Shown in pieces: positions 1-8,226 of a DNA stretch of 64,000 nt; within the stretch, counting starts at the first letter, position 1; each line of letters starts with the position of its first letter. The stretch lies in the NCBI RefSeq assembly GCF_000499205.1, contig NZ_AWUK01000047.1, positions 47,219-111,218 of the forward strand, written 5' to 3'. The notes under the pieces were generated by a model. It was not told the DNA's origin. It searched no databases and saw nothing but the letters and a program-made list of their open reading frames with translations. The position numbers were made by a program, and so were the translations under genes. The stretch is from Paenibacillus sp. MAEPY2 (GTDB lineage Bacteria; Bacillota; Bacilli; Paenibacillales; Paenibacillaceae).

Positions 1-342
1 ACCGTGATTGCGGTCATCATGAACTTTGTTCCGTTTATCGGGGCAATCCTGTCTTCCGTTCCTATTGTCATTATGGGACTGGTGGTATCCCCTTCGGTTG
101 CAATTTGGTCACTCATTATTATTCTGGTGGCACAGCAAATACAGGATAATCTGGTTGCACCGTATGTATTCGGCAAAAAACTCGATATTCATCCGCTGAC
201 CACCATTATATTGGTGCTGGGTGCAGGGGATCTGGGTGGTATTATTGCCATTCTGATTATCATCCCTGTCTACATGATCGTTAAAATTATTTTGGTTCGA
301 ATCTACCAGCTATTCTTCAAGGACAAATGGCAGAATGCTTAA
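1..342 (+). CDS. AI-2E family transporter, C-terminal part (cut by window edge)
   Basis: The reading frame is open from base 1, so only the last 113 residues are visible. They are highly hydrophobic and carry the family's C-terminal pattern: an NFVPFIG segment, a helix ending in QQIQDNLVAPYVFG, and HPLTTIILVLGAGDLGG followed by a last membrane helix and a short lysine-rich tail. This fits the TqsA/YdiK/PerM family (PF01594) of polytopic membrane proteins, some of which are proposed to export autoinducer-2 while others are Na+/H+ antiporters. The substrate cannot be told from this fragment. The next gene starts 33 bases downstream on the same strand, so the two are probably co-transcribed. Confidence 0.85.
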   Translation, partial: TVIAVIMNFVPFIGAILSSVPIVIMGLVVSPSVAIWSLIIILVAQQIQDNLVAPYVFGKKLDIHPLTTIILVLGAGDLGGIIAILIIIPVYMIVKIILVRIYQLFFKDKWQNA

Positions 343-375
343 ACATGGATAACTTATATAAAAGGAGTGGAAATC

Positions 376-774
376 ATGTCTGAAATCATCCCACAACCAT
401 ACACTGAACCTGAGTATATTGAGCCACAATCTGTTCAAATGGGCGCCATTCATATTTCCAACGATGTTGTGTCCAAAATTGTCGGCATGGCCGCTCAGAC
501 GACCGTAGGAATAACCTCCATGTCGGTTGGTCTTACCGAAGGAATCGCCAAGAGCATCAGCGGGAAAAGCTTGCAAAAAGGGATTGATGTGGCGATCAAA
601 GATGACCAGGCATCCATCCAGCTACGAATCAATGTTCAATATGGCAGCAAGATGCATGAAGTCTGTCAGGAGCTTCAACATAATGTGCAGCAAGCTGTGG
701 AGCAATTAACAGGCATTATGGTGAATGAAATTAAAGTGCAAGTGGTAGGCGTGACCATGCAGGAGCAGATTTAA
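376..774 (+). CDS. Asp23/Gls24 family envelope stress protein
   Basis: A 132-residue cytosolic protein with the Asp23/Gls24 fold pattern: GAIHISNDVVSKIVGMAA near residues 23-40, a central stretch on self-association (KGIDVAIKDDQASIQLRINV) and a C-terminal VNEIKVQVVGV strand. The in-frame GTG at 367 lies inside the AAAGGAGTGG ribosome site, so ATG 376 is preferred. Members are abundant small proteins linked to cell-envelope homeostasis and alkaline stress in Firmicutes. It directly follows the AI-2E-type permease gene and ends at a strong bidirectional terminator. Confidence 0.88.
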   Translation: MSEIIPQPYTEPEYIEPQSVQMGAIHISNDVVSKIVGMAAQTTVGITSMSVGLTEGIAKSISGKSLQKGIDVAIKDDQASIQLRINVQYGSKMHEVCQELQHNVQQAVEQLTGIMVNEIKVQVVGVTMQEQI

Positions 775-840
775 AGCAAAACGAGTAGAATGAATGGAAT
801 CCAGCTATAAGCAGGTCATCATATCCTGTGTAAAAATACA

Positions 841-886
841 AAAACAGCACCTTTCCATTAGCTGCATAAATGGGAAGGTGCTGTTT
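841..886. terminator. Bidirectional intrinsic terminator
   Basis: An 18-base arm at 841-858 (AAAACAGCACCTTTCCAT) pairs with 869-886, with one mismatch and an 11-base loop. The arms carry A-runs and T-runs on both strands, so it can end the Asp23 transcript and the opposing AraC gene, whose stop codon lies inside the hairpin. Confidence 0.85.
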
Positions 887-1703
887 TGTGTTTGCGATAA
901 TACGTGGGGGCTTCGCCCATGACTTTTTTGAACATTTTCGAGAAAAGCAGCTGGTCGGCGTATCCAACGGAACGGGAGATATCCCCAATGGTCAAAGTCG
1001 GGTCCAGCGTCAGTTCAGCCGCCCTGCGCATTCGGTAATTGACCAGATAAGATTGAATGCTGGTGCCCATCTTGTCTTTGAAGAGGGAGCACAAGTAACT
1101 GCGCTGTAACCCAACATGAGAAGCAATGGACTGTACGGTTATGGCGTTGGCATAATTAATCTCAATGAAATCCATGACCTGAGTGACATAGGTTTCTTTC
1201 GTGTAATCCTGGAACAGAATAGGTCTGTCCTCACTGGCCCGATCAATCAATATGGAGAAAAACTGAAATAGCAATCCCGTCATGCTTATCTCCCATCCTT
1301 TATGGGTATTACGAGAGCTGATCATGCGGTGCAGACAGGAGCGCAGCTCGTCATCTTCATTGCCCAGCTCAAAGATCGGATGGTGCTCAGACAGGCAGGC
1401 CTGCTGCAATAGCGAAGGGCAGGTGCTTCCTTGGAAAGCTACCCAGCTGTACTCCCATGGGTCAGACTGATCTGCTTCATAATGAACGACAGAATGGGGG
1501 ACGATGAGAAATCCCTGTCCTTTGCGCAGCTCAACCTTTTTGCCTCCAACTTCAAAGGTGCCTTTTCCGTCCAAAATGTAATGGATTTTGTAGTAATCCC
1601 GCATGGCCGGACCAAAGTAGTGACCGGGTGCGCAAGCTTCTGTACCGTAATGAAGGAGCTGCAGCTCCTGAAAGTGATTATTTTTGCACAAATATGTAAT
1701 CAA
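858..1703 (-). CDS. AraC family transcriptional regulator
   Basis: 281 residues. The N-terminal third is a cupin-like sugar-sensing domain (GHYFGPAMRDYYKIHYILDGKGTF, residues 28-51, then a GQGFLIVPH strand). The C-terminal ~100 residues hold the double helix-turn-helix of the AraC family (SIASHVGLQRSYLCSLFKDK, then IGDISRSVGYADQLLFSKMFKK, ending PTYYRK). The start is a TTG at 1703 with AGGAGTGA six bases upstream. It is divergent from an aldo/keto reductase gene across 203 bases holding two direct repeats, so that gene is its likely target. The domain layout resembles regulators of carbohydrate use such as MsmR/RhaS types; the inducer is unknown. Confidence 0.88.
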   Translation of the reverse strand: MITYLCKNNHFQELQLLHYGTEACAPGHYFGPAMRDYYKIHYILDGKGTFEVGGKKVELRKGQGFLIVPHSVVHYEADQSDPWEYSWVAFQGSTCPSLLQQACLSEHHPIFELGNEDDELRSCLHRMISSRNTHKGWEISMTGLLFQFFSILIDRASEDRPILFQDYTKETYVTQVMDFIEINYANAITVQSIASHVGLQRSYLCSLFKDKMGTSIQSYLVNYRMRRAAELTLDPTLTIGDISRSVGYADQLLFSKMFKKVMGEAPTYYRKHKTAPSHLCS

Positions 1704-1810
1704 GGCTATTCACTCCTGTTATGAGGTCGTTATACCTTGCATTTTAACATATAAAAGGTGAAAAGGAATCGTTTTATGAATATCATTTGATGAAGATAAC
1801 AATCATTTTT

Positions 1811-1841
1811 CCATATCGTTGTAGTGAAATGCCATATCGTT
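1811..1841. promoter_or_regulatory. Direct-repeat operator candidate for the AraC regulator
   Basis: CCATATCGTT occurs at 1811-1820 and again at 1832-1841. The repeats are exactly 21 bases apart, two helical turns, in the spacer between the divergent AraC and aldo/keto reductase genes. Same-face direct repeats of this spacing are typical of AraC-family operators. The link to this regulator is inferred. Confidence 0.5.
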
Positions 1842-1906
1842 TTGCTTTGAAACTGTCTAAGATGAAAGGGTATTCAATAACTTTTACAGGAAAAGAGAGA
1901 ATAACG

Positions 1907-2911
1907 ATGCCCTATACTGCGAATGAACAACGATACAGTGAAATGAAGTACGCACGCTCCGGCAAAAGCGGAATCAAGCTGCCGCAAATTGCTCTTGGCC
2001 TATGGCAGAACTTTGGTGGAAATCGTACCCTTGATATTCAGGAAGAGATGATTCTGCGCGCATTCGATCTGGGAATTAACCATTTCGATCTGGCAAATAA
2101 TTATGGTCCACCTCCAGGATCAGCTGAAGAGAATTTTGGTGTCATTTTCAAAAAACATCTGCGTCCTTATCGTGACGAACTGCTCATCTCGACCAAGGCA
2201 GGTTATCATATGTGGAACGGACCTTACGGCGAATGGGGTTCCCGCAAAAACCTGATTGCCAGTCTGGACCAAAGTTTGGGTCGTATGGGATTGGATTATG
2301 TAGATATTTTCTATCATCACCGTCCAGATCCGGATACACCGCTCGAAGAAACGATGACTGCGCTGGATCATATCGTTAGACAGGGCAAAGCGCTGTATGT
2401 AGGTTTGTCCAACTATGATGCTGTACAGACTAAGGAAGCCATTACTATTTTGCGTCGTCTCGGTACGCCTTGTCTCGTTCACCAGCCAAACTATTCAATG
2501 CTGCATCGCTGGATTGAGGATGGATTGCAGGATGTGCTGGATGAGCACGGTGTAGGTTCGATTGCCTTCTGTCCGCTTGGCCGCGGTCAGTTGACGAATA
2601 AATATGTGGACAAGCTCAAGGAAGAGCGCACCAACCCAACAGGCAATTTGAGAAAAGAAGCCTATACGGACGAACGAATCGCCAAGTTCGAAGCACTTCA
2701 GACGGTTGCCGAGCGGAGAGGCCAAACGATCTCCCAGTTGGCGCTGAACTGGATTTTGCGTGGCAACCGGGTTACCTCAGCCCTGATTGGTGCCAGTCGT
2801 GTGTCCCAGATCGAAGAAAACGTAGCCGCCCTTCAGGCACCAGGCCTGACAACGGAAGAGCTGAATGAAATCGAAAGCATCTTGGATGGCATCGGAAACT
2901 ATGCTTGGTAA
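1907..2911 (+). CDS. Aldo/keto reductase, YghZ-like (L-glyceraldehyde 3-phosphate reductase type)
   Basis: 334 residues from ATG 1907, which has AGGAAAAGAGAGA just upstream; a 40-codon extension to 1787 is open but lacks a ribosome site and runs through the operator region. The AKR catalytic tetrad is visible: Asp and Tyr in HFDLANNYG, Lys in STKAGYH, His in FYHHRPDPDTP. The insertion YHMWNGPYGEWGSRK and the NNYGPPPGSAEENFG loop are typical of the YghZ/AKR14 branch, which reduces aldehydes such as methylglyoxal and L-glyceraldehyde 3-phosphate with NADPH. It is divergent from the AraC regulator and ends at a strong terminator. Confidence 0.9.
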   Translation: MPYTANEQRYSEMKYARSGKSGIKLPQIALGLWQNFGGNRTLDIQEEMILRAFDLGINHFDLANNYGPPPGSAEENFGVIFKKHLRPYRDELLISTKAGYHMWNGPYGEWGSRKNLIASLDQSLGRMGLDYVDIFYHHRPDPDTPLEETMTALDHIVRQGKALYVGLSNYDAVQTKEAITILRRLGTPCLVHQPNYSMLHRWIEDGLQDVLDEHGVGSIAFCPLGRGQLTNKYVDKLKEERTNPTGNLRKEAYTDERIAKFEALQTVAERRGQTISQLALNWILRGNRVTSALIGASRVSQIEENVAALQAPGLTTEELNEIESILDGIGNYAW

Positions 2912-3002
2912 CTTGTAACGGAGAGATATGACTTTGGAGATTCAGAGTCATGTCTACCATGGGAAAATATAAAAACTATGATATAGATATATTGGGATAA
3001 TT

Positions 3003-3040
3003 AAACGTGTCTTCCTGTAGTCAGGAGGACACGTTTTTGT
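3003..3040 (+). terminator. Intrinsic terminator after aldo/keto reductase
   Basis: Arms 3003-3017 and 3022-3036 pair over 15 bases with one wobble pair around a 4-base loop, followed by a T-run. Confidence 0.9.
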
Positions 3041-3204
3041 TTTACGAAACATTCTTTATTTAGGAGATGTACCTTAAAGGGCATCATTTAATTGACCTAT
3101 GTTTATTTTTTTTCTAAACTAGTTCATATCATAGCACCAGGTCCTAGGATTTAGGGTATAATATATAGATGCTATACATTTGAAATATGAAGGAGAGGCT
3201 CCAT

Positions 3205-4797
3205 TTGAATTTTCAACAGTGGATTTCGCCTGAAACTTATAACCTGACATCCGAGATGGAGAATCACCCGTCGGATCGGGTTGCACTTAGATGGCTGAGC
3301 GATCATAAAGAATTGGAAGAGATCACTTATGGTGAGTTATTAAAGCAGGCAAATCGTCTTGCTGGAGGCTTGCGTGGTCTTGGTTTGGAGAAGGGCGACC
3401 GGGTGCTGGTCATGGTACCACGCCGGATTATTGCCTATGTCATTTACATTGCCTGCCTGAAACTGGGCATTGCAGTTATTCCTTCTTCCGAGATGCTGCG
3501 TGCGAAAGATCTGGAGTATCGTCTCCGGCATTCCGAGGCGCGGGCTGTCATTGTCTGGTCCGAGACTACCGCTGAAGTTGAAAAGATAGATGCAGATTTG
3601 CCAGCATTGGCACACCGCATCGTCGCTTCACCAAATGGTGATGATCGCGTACCTGGAGAAGGCTGGGTTAACGTACATCAGTTAATGCAAGGCCAATCTG
3701 ATACGATGGCTGCGGTGGAAACCCATCGTGACGATATGGCCATTCTCGCATATACCTCGGGTACGACCGGGAATCCAAAAGGGGTAGTACATAGTCATGG
3801 GTGGGGATATGCCCATTTGCGGATCGCTTCATCGTTATGGCTGGATATACAGCCTTCGGATACGGTCTGGGCAACCGCAGCACCTGGATGGCAAAAATGG
3901 ATCTGGAGTCCGTTTCTGTCCGTACTCGGAAGAGGGGCGACCGGACTCGTCTACAATGGATCCTTCCAACCCAAACGTTATCTGGAACTGATGCAGGAGC
4001 ATCATATCAATGTCCTCTGCTGTACGCCGACGGAATATCGCTTAATGGCCAAGGCAGACGATCTTGGTAAGCATGATCTGTCCGCGTTGCGCAGCGCCGT
4101 GTCCGCAGGTGAACCGTTGAATCAGGAAGTGATTGAAATTTTCCAACGTCACTTTGACCTGACAATCCGGGACGGATATGGACAAACCGAGAGTACACTG
4201 CTGATCGGCAGTTTGAAGGATGCTCCCGTACGAATCGGTTCGATGGGGCAGTCGATTACACCAGGCCTCATTGAGATCATCAATGAAGAGGGACAACCTG
4301 TACCTGCTGGTGAAGTAGGAGATATCGCGGTGCATAAGGACATGCCAGCCTTGTTCCGTGCCTATTATCAGGATGAGGGACGGAAGGAAGCGAATCAGCG
4401 CGGGGATTATTTTGTAACAGGTGACCGCGCACGTAAAGACGAAGAAGGCTACTTCTGGTTTGAAGGACGCAGTGATGATATCATTATCAGTTCGGGATAC
4501 ACGATTGGACCGTTCGAGGTGGAAGAAGCGCTGATGAAACACGACAGCGTGAAGGAATGTGCAGTTGTGGCAAGCCCCGATGAGATCCGTGGCAACGTAG
4601 TGAAAGCATTTGTTGTGCTGAGAGACGAGTCTCTCGCATCACCTGAACTGGCGCGTGAACTGCAAAATCATGTGAAGGCATGGACAGCACCATACAAATA
4701 TCCACGCAAAATCGAGTTTGTAGCCGATCTGCCGAAAACAAACTCCGGTAAAATTCGCCGCATTGAGCTGCGTGAGCAGGAAAAACGTAAGGCTTAG
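3205..4797 (+). CDS. Acyl-CoA synthetase, AMP-forming (AcsM/YtcI-like)
   Basis: 530 residues from TTG 3205, chosen because AGGAGAGG (3191-3198) lies six bases upstream; the ATG at 3187 overlaps that site. It is a complete member of the adenylate-forming superfamily: P-loop AYTSGTTGNPKG, PGWQKW acyl-pocket segment, YGQTEST (A5), TGDRARKDEEGYFWFEGRSDD (hinge A8) and the catalytic lysine in PKTNSGKIRR. Such enzymes activate carboxylic acids to acyl-AMP and then acyl-CoA. The length and motifs fit the acetyl/medium-chain acyl-CoA synthetase group; the exact acid is not readable. A TATAAT-like -10 lies at about 3160. It is monocistronic or co-transcribed with the aminopeptidase 101 bases downstream. 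Confidence 0.88.
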   Translation: MNFQQWISPETYNLTSEMENHPSDRVALRWLSDHKELEEITYGELLKQANRLAGGLRGLGLEKGDRVLVMVPRRIIAYVIYIACLKLGIAVIPSSEMLRAKDLEYRLRHSEARAVIVWSETTAEVEKIDADLPALAHRIVASPNGDDRVPGEGWVNVHQLMQGQSDTMAAVETHRDDMAILAYTSGTTGNPKGVVHSHGWGYAHLRIASSLWLDIQPSDTVWATAAPGWQKWIWSPFLSVLGRGATGLVYNGSFQPKRYLELMQEHHINVLCCTPTEYRLMAKADDLGKHDLSALRSAVSAGEPLNQEVIEIFQRHFDLTIRDGYGQTESTLLIGSLKDAPVRIGSMGQSITPGLIEIINEEGQPVPAGEVGDIAVHKDMPALFRAYYQDEGRKEANQRGDYFVTGDRARKDEEGYFWFEGRSDDIIISSGYTIGPFEVEEALMKHDSVKECAVVASPDEIRGNVVKAFVVLRDESLASPELARELQNHVKAWTAPYKYPRKIEFVADLPKTNSGKIRRIELREQEKRKA

Positions 4798-4898
4798 ATC
4801 ATTGTGTGTAATCAAAGAGTTGGAAATATTAGCATAAGTAGTGAAGGGGAAGGAATCGATTCTAAACATTCAAATATGAATTAGGAGTGAACACAACC

Positions 4899-6143
4899 AT
4901 GAGTAATTTTGAACAAACCTTTGAAAAGTCGTTGGAACAATACGCGGAGCTGGTTGTCAAAGTCGGAGTGAATATCCAGAAAGGGCAGGATCTGCTGGTA
5001 ACGGCACCCATCGAAACACTGGAATTCACCCGTCTCATCGTACAAAAAGCGTACGCAGCTGGCGCCAAGTATGTACAGGTTGATTTTGATGACGACGATA
5101 TTACACGCAGTCGTTTTCAACATGGCTCCGATGACAGCTTCGACTATTACCCGGCCTGGAAGGCGGAAATGATTGAGAAGTTTGCAGAAGCAGGCGGCGC
5201 AACCCTGACGATCAAAGTACCTGACCCTGAATTGTACAAGGGCATCAATTCCGACAACGTTTCGCGTGCAACCAAGGCGGCGGCTCATGCACGACGCGGT
5301 TATTCGAAATATACACGTAACCACGAGATTAGCTGGTGTCTGATCAAAGCGCCAACCAAGGCATGGGCGAACAAAGTGTTTGCCGACATTCCTGAGGAAG
5401 ATCGGATTAACGTTATGTGGGAAACCATCTTCAAAATGAACCGTGTCGATGGCGGAGACGCAGTACAGAACTGGAAAAAACATCTGGACACCCTGAATGC
5501 CATGAGTGATTTGCTGAACAAGAAAAACTATAAAAGCTTGCACTACCGCGCACCAGGAACAGATTTGAAAATTGAGCTAGTGAACAATCATATCTGGGGA
5601 GGCGGCGGTGGCGAGAACAAGCAAGGTGTGTATACCGTTGCGAACATGCCGACAGAAGAAGTGTTTACGATGCCGAAGCGTAGTGGAGTGAACGGATTCG
5701 TCAGCAGCACAATGCCGCTCAACCTGAACGGACAGCTGGTAGACCAGATGAGAATTACATTTAAGGATGGACAGGTCGTTGCTTTTACAGCAGCTTCGGG
5801 TGAAGAGCATCTGAAAAATCTGTTTGCCACCGATGAAGGCGCACGCTACCTTGGCGAAGTGGCCCTCGTGCCGCATGATTCCCCAATCTCCAACTTGAAT
5901 CGTATCTTCTATAATACCGGTATTGACGAGAATGCATCCTGCCATCTGGCTGTCGGAAGTGCATATCCGTTCAATATGAAAGATGGTACGACGATGTCTA
6001 ACGAGGAATTGCTGAAACATGAATGCAACGTCAGTCTGACCCATGTAGACTTCATGATCGGCTCCGCAGAGCTCGACATTGATGGTGAGCTGCAGGATGG
6101 TACAGTAGAACCTGTATTCCGCAAAGGAAACTGGGCATTTTAA
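4899..6143 (+). CDS. M29 family metallo-aminopeptidase (AmpS/PepS type)
   Basis: 414 residues from ATG 4899; AGGAG ends at 4887, which rules out the overlapping GTG 4887. The protein has the thermophilic aminopeptidase II (M29) pattern: N-terminal YAELVVKVGVNIQKGQDLLV, then a C-terminal metal-binding half with GGGGENKQGVYTVANMPTEEVFTMP, LNGQ, GEVALVPHDSPIS, NASCHLAVGSAYP and LTHVDFMIGSAELDIDG. Family members use two divalent metals bound by Glu, His and Asp to remove N-terminal residues from peptides in the cytoplasm. Length is normal and nothing looks broken. It ends at a strong terminator. Confidence 0.92.
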   Translation: MSNFEQTFEKSLEQYAELVVKVGVNIQKGQDLLVTAPIETLEFTRLIVQKAYAAGAKYVQVDFDDDDITRSRFQHGSDDSFDYYPAWKAEMIEKFAEAGGATLTIKVPDPELYKGINSDNVSRATKAAAHARRGYSKYTRNHEISWCLIKAPTKAWANKVFADIPEEDRINVMWETIFKMNRVDGGDAVQNWKKHLDTLNAMSDLLNKKNYKSLHYRAPGTDLKIELVNNHIWGGGGGENKQGVYTVANMPTEEVFTMPKRSGVNGFVSSTMPLNLNGQLVDQMRITFKDGQVVAFTAASGEEHLKNLFATDEGARYLGEVALVPHDSPISNLNRIFYNTGIDENASCHLAVGSAYPFNMKDGTTMSNEELLKHECNVSLTHVDFMIGSAELDIDGELQDGTVEPVFRKGNWAF

Positions 6144-6169
6144 TTGGTAAATCATCTGCAAAAAGACAA

Positions 6170-6202
6170 AAAAGTGACTTCAACATTGAAGTCACTTTTT
6201 TT
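6170..6202. terminator. Bidirectional intrinsic terminator
   Basis: AAAAGTGACTTCAA and TTGAAGTCACTTTT pair perfectly around a 3-base loop, flanked by A- and T-runs. It serves ampS on the plus strand and the GyrI-like gene on the minus strand. Confidence 0.9.
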
Positions 6203-6238
6203 TGCGTATGCGTATTGCACTAACTTTGCATTAGCTTA

Positions 6239-6700
6239 TTATAACTTTACGGGCACGCATATTTCGCAAACATCCAGAGGAAGGAGATCACCCGTATATC
6301 TTTCCAGTATGGGTTTGTTGGCCATTGTGTAACCGCTACTCTCCAAATACGGGAAAATCTCAGTCCACGCTTGCTTCACATCCTCTGCGGTATGTTTGAC
6401 TTTGCAAACCAGATACTGCCCGCCAGGAAGTTCAGCTTCTTCAATTTGGGGAGTCGATTCACCCAGACAATAATCCTCCGATATGACAATACAAGCATCA
6501 TACCTGCATTGAGAGGGGATGGTGGTTTCCGGGTGATCCTGCGGAATGCCGAACAAGATGGCTGTTTCCGTAAGCAGATCTTTGGATCTGGCCCAAGTCT
6601 TTAACGTCTCCATCGTCTGACTGTTGGCAGGACCATACGGGCCCACTTCTCGTACATAGGCAATTCGGGATGTTGGCAGGTTTTCAATGTGAAATTCCAT
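6239..6700 (-). CDS. GyrI-like small-molecule-binding domain protein
   Basis: 153 residues forming a single GyrI-like/SOUL-type domain (PF06445, also seen as the effector domain of Rob and BmrR). Typical marks are RIAYVREVGPYGPAN near the start, the central CRYDACIVI and the LPGGQYLVCKVKH strand with the usual aromatic-acid pair towards the C-terminus. No DNA-binding domain is attached. Stand-alone members bind hydrophobic or cationic compounds, and one (SbmC) protects gyrase. Its function here is not known. AAGGAATG-like bases precede the start. Confidence 0.8.
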   Translation of the reverse strand: MEFHIENLPTSRIAYVREVGPYGPANSQTMETLKTWARSKDLLTETAILFGIPQDHPETTIPSQCRYDACIVISEDYCLGESTPQIEEAELPGGQYLVCKVKHTAEDVKQAWTEIFPYLESSGYTMANKPILERYTGDLLPLDVCEICVPVKL

Positions 6701-7048
6701 TGGTTTTCATTCCTTCCGTTACGGTTATGGGGTACATTTCGAATGCTATCATGGTATAAAAAAATATTCATATGTATTTTTGGGAAAAGAAAGATCGTAG
6801 GACTTTATGTCTGTGGAGAATGATTGTAATGGATATTACCCGAGATTTTACCGACGAACTTTTAAACAATGGGTGCTGGTGCATCTCTGCGATTATCGAG
6901 GTTATATTCAGTCTAGCGACATCGATACCGTTACATCACTGTCAATCGCGTTATGCATCGTTTGACGATAAAATTGAAATGTCTGAAACGCTTATATATG
7001 AAACGTATATAAGCCACGAGATCGTGGCTTTTTGTTTGTATCTTTTCG
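6701..7048. other. Intergenic stretch with an orphan plus-strand hairpin pair
   Basis: No convincing gene. At 6990-7014 GCTTATATA pairs with TATATAAGC, and at 7011-7035 AAGCCACG pairs with CGTGGCTT around a 4-base loop and is followed by TTTTTG. The second is a good plus-strand terminator, yet no plus-strand gene precedes it. The two hairpins share AAGC, so they exclude each other. A 99-codon frame (6772-7071) crosses the terminator and looks non-coding. Confidence 0.55.
7011..7036 (+). terminator. Intrinsic terminator with no obvious upstream gene
   Basis: An eight-base perfect stem with a 4-base loop, followed by T-rich sequence on the plus strand only. The neighbouring genes on both sides are on the minus strand. 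Confidence 0.6.
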
Positions 7049-7681
7049 TTATTCGGCATGCATTTTGTTAAAGCTGACATATTCGTTAATCGGTTTGCGG
7101 TATCCTCGTGGGCGCTGTTTGGCGTCTGATTTTTTACCGATCGTAATTAGCATGACAGGTACATAATGGTCGGGAATATCCAAGCTACGTTGCAACTCTT
7201 CAGCGTCGAAGCCAATCATGGGGCAGGTGTCCCAACCACGATCCTGAGCGATCAGCATCAATTGCATCGCTGACAGGCTGGCATTACGAATTGCATCTTC
7301 CCTCTGGAAGAACCTTCCCCGCGTTTCGTAAAATTCGATGACGCTCTGCGATTCTTGTTCGTATTGGAACGGAGTAAGCGCGCCAAGGTTCAGCAGGCCC
7401 TCATTGATTGTGCGGATATGATGGTGTGCGTTGATATCGCCGAGGACAACGATGACCGCAGAGGCGGTTTTCACTTTATATTGCTGTGAAGCTTCGTATA
7501 CTTTCTCTTTCTGGGCCGGGTCCGTCAGCACCAGATAGTGCGTATGCTGGAGGTTAAAGGCGGAAGGTGCGAATTTATTCAGGGCAAACATTTCTTGCAG
7601 TTCCGACTCTGGAATCTCAATTCCTTCTTCAAAAATAATGGCGGATCTGCGGTTTTTAACTAGGTTCTCCAGTTCACTCAT
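7049..7681 (-). CDS. Nitroreductase family protein (YodC-like)
   Basis: 210 residues with the FMN-dependent nitroreductase fold: NRRSAIIF at the N-terminus (FMN phosphate contact), FAPSAFNLQHTHYLVL, a central helix region NASLSAMQLMLIAQDRGWDTCPMIGF, and a C-terminal VPVMLITIGKKSDAKQRPRGYRKP that closes the FMN site. Members reduce nitro-aromatics, quinones or other oxidants with NAD(P)H in the cytoplasm; the natural substrate is unknown. It is a single-gene unit. Confidence 0.88.
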   Translation of the reverse strand: MSELENLVKNRRSAIIFEEGIEIPESELQEMFALNKFAPSAFNLQHTHYLVLTDPAQKEKVYEASQQYKVKTASAVIVVLGDINAHHHIRTINEGLLNLGALTPFQYEQESQSVIEFYETRGRFFQREDAIRNASLSAMQLMLIAQDRGWDTCPMIGFDAEELQRSLDIPDHYVPVMLITIGKKSDAKQRPRGYRKPINEYVSFNKMHAE

Positions 7682-7822
7682 GGTTGTTTCCCTCGCTTAT
7701 GTATGATTTATAAACTGACTATAACACACTTAGTTACTTTATGTAAGTGTTATTTAGTATTATTTTTGAATAAGACAAGATCTGCCTGCCATACGATAAA
7801 AATAAAACAGTAGAGGTGATTC

Positions 7823-8062
7823 ATGAAAACACTCCTTACAAGGTATAGGGAGGGGAAGTCCAGAAATGAGTTTCAGGTCTATGTCATCGAATCCTCCACG
7901 CTAAAACGTTTTTTAGTGGTGGAGATGGTGCTGGGTACCCTTGCGTACAATGTTGCACTTTATCTGTTTCATAATGCACTTCTTGCTGGTGTGGGTTCTT
8001 GGGCCGGAACGGAAAGCGTAAAGAGACTGCCAGTCGTTTTCAGGAAAATTGTAGGTCCTTAA
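7823..8062 (+). CDS. Small hypothetical protein with one possible membrane segment
   Basis: A 79-residue frame preceded by AGAGGTGAT, three bases before ATG. I do not recognise it. It has a basic N-terminus (KTLLTRYREGKSR) and a hydrophobic stretch at about residues 29-58. It stands alone between two minus-strand genes and has no clear terminator. The good ribosome site is the main argument for coding. It could also be a chance frame in an otherwise empty 545-base interval. Confidence 0.35.
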   Translation: MKTLLTRYREGKSRNEFQVYVIESSTLKRFLVVEMVLGTLAYNVALYLFHNALLAGVGSWAGTESVKRLPVVFRKIVGP

Positions 8063-8124
8063 TCTAAGGAAGTATGATATTTGCTGCTTATTTATGTAGG
8101 TGTAGATGTGGTACAGGAACGAAA

Positions 8125-8140
8125 GGCCCGATCCTGGGCC
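8125..8140. repeat. Short inverted repeat without T-run
   Basis: GGCCC and GGGCC flank a six-base loop between the small orphan frame and the carboxypeptidase gene. Without a T-run it is not a standard terminator. Confidence 0.35.
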
Positions 8141-8226
8141 CCATCCTGTAAGTTCATCTATTCGTTTACATACTATAGTCATAAGAGCGGAACGAATGTT
8201 ACTTGATTGTTCAGGTTCCTGGTTTT

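Noticed and set aside
4881..5543. 220-codon minus-strand frame opposite the aminopeptidase
   Set aside because: Antisense of a conserved M29 gene, without start signals.
6772..7071. 99-codon plus-strand frame
   Set aside because: Lacks a ribosome site, crosses a terminator and overlaps the end of the nitroreductase gene.
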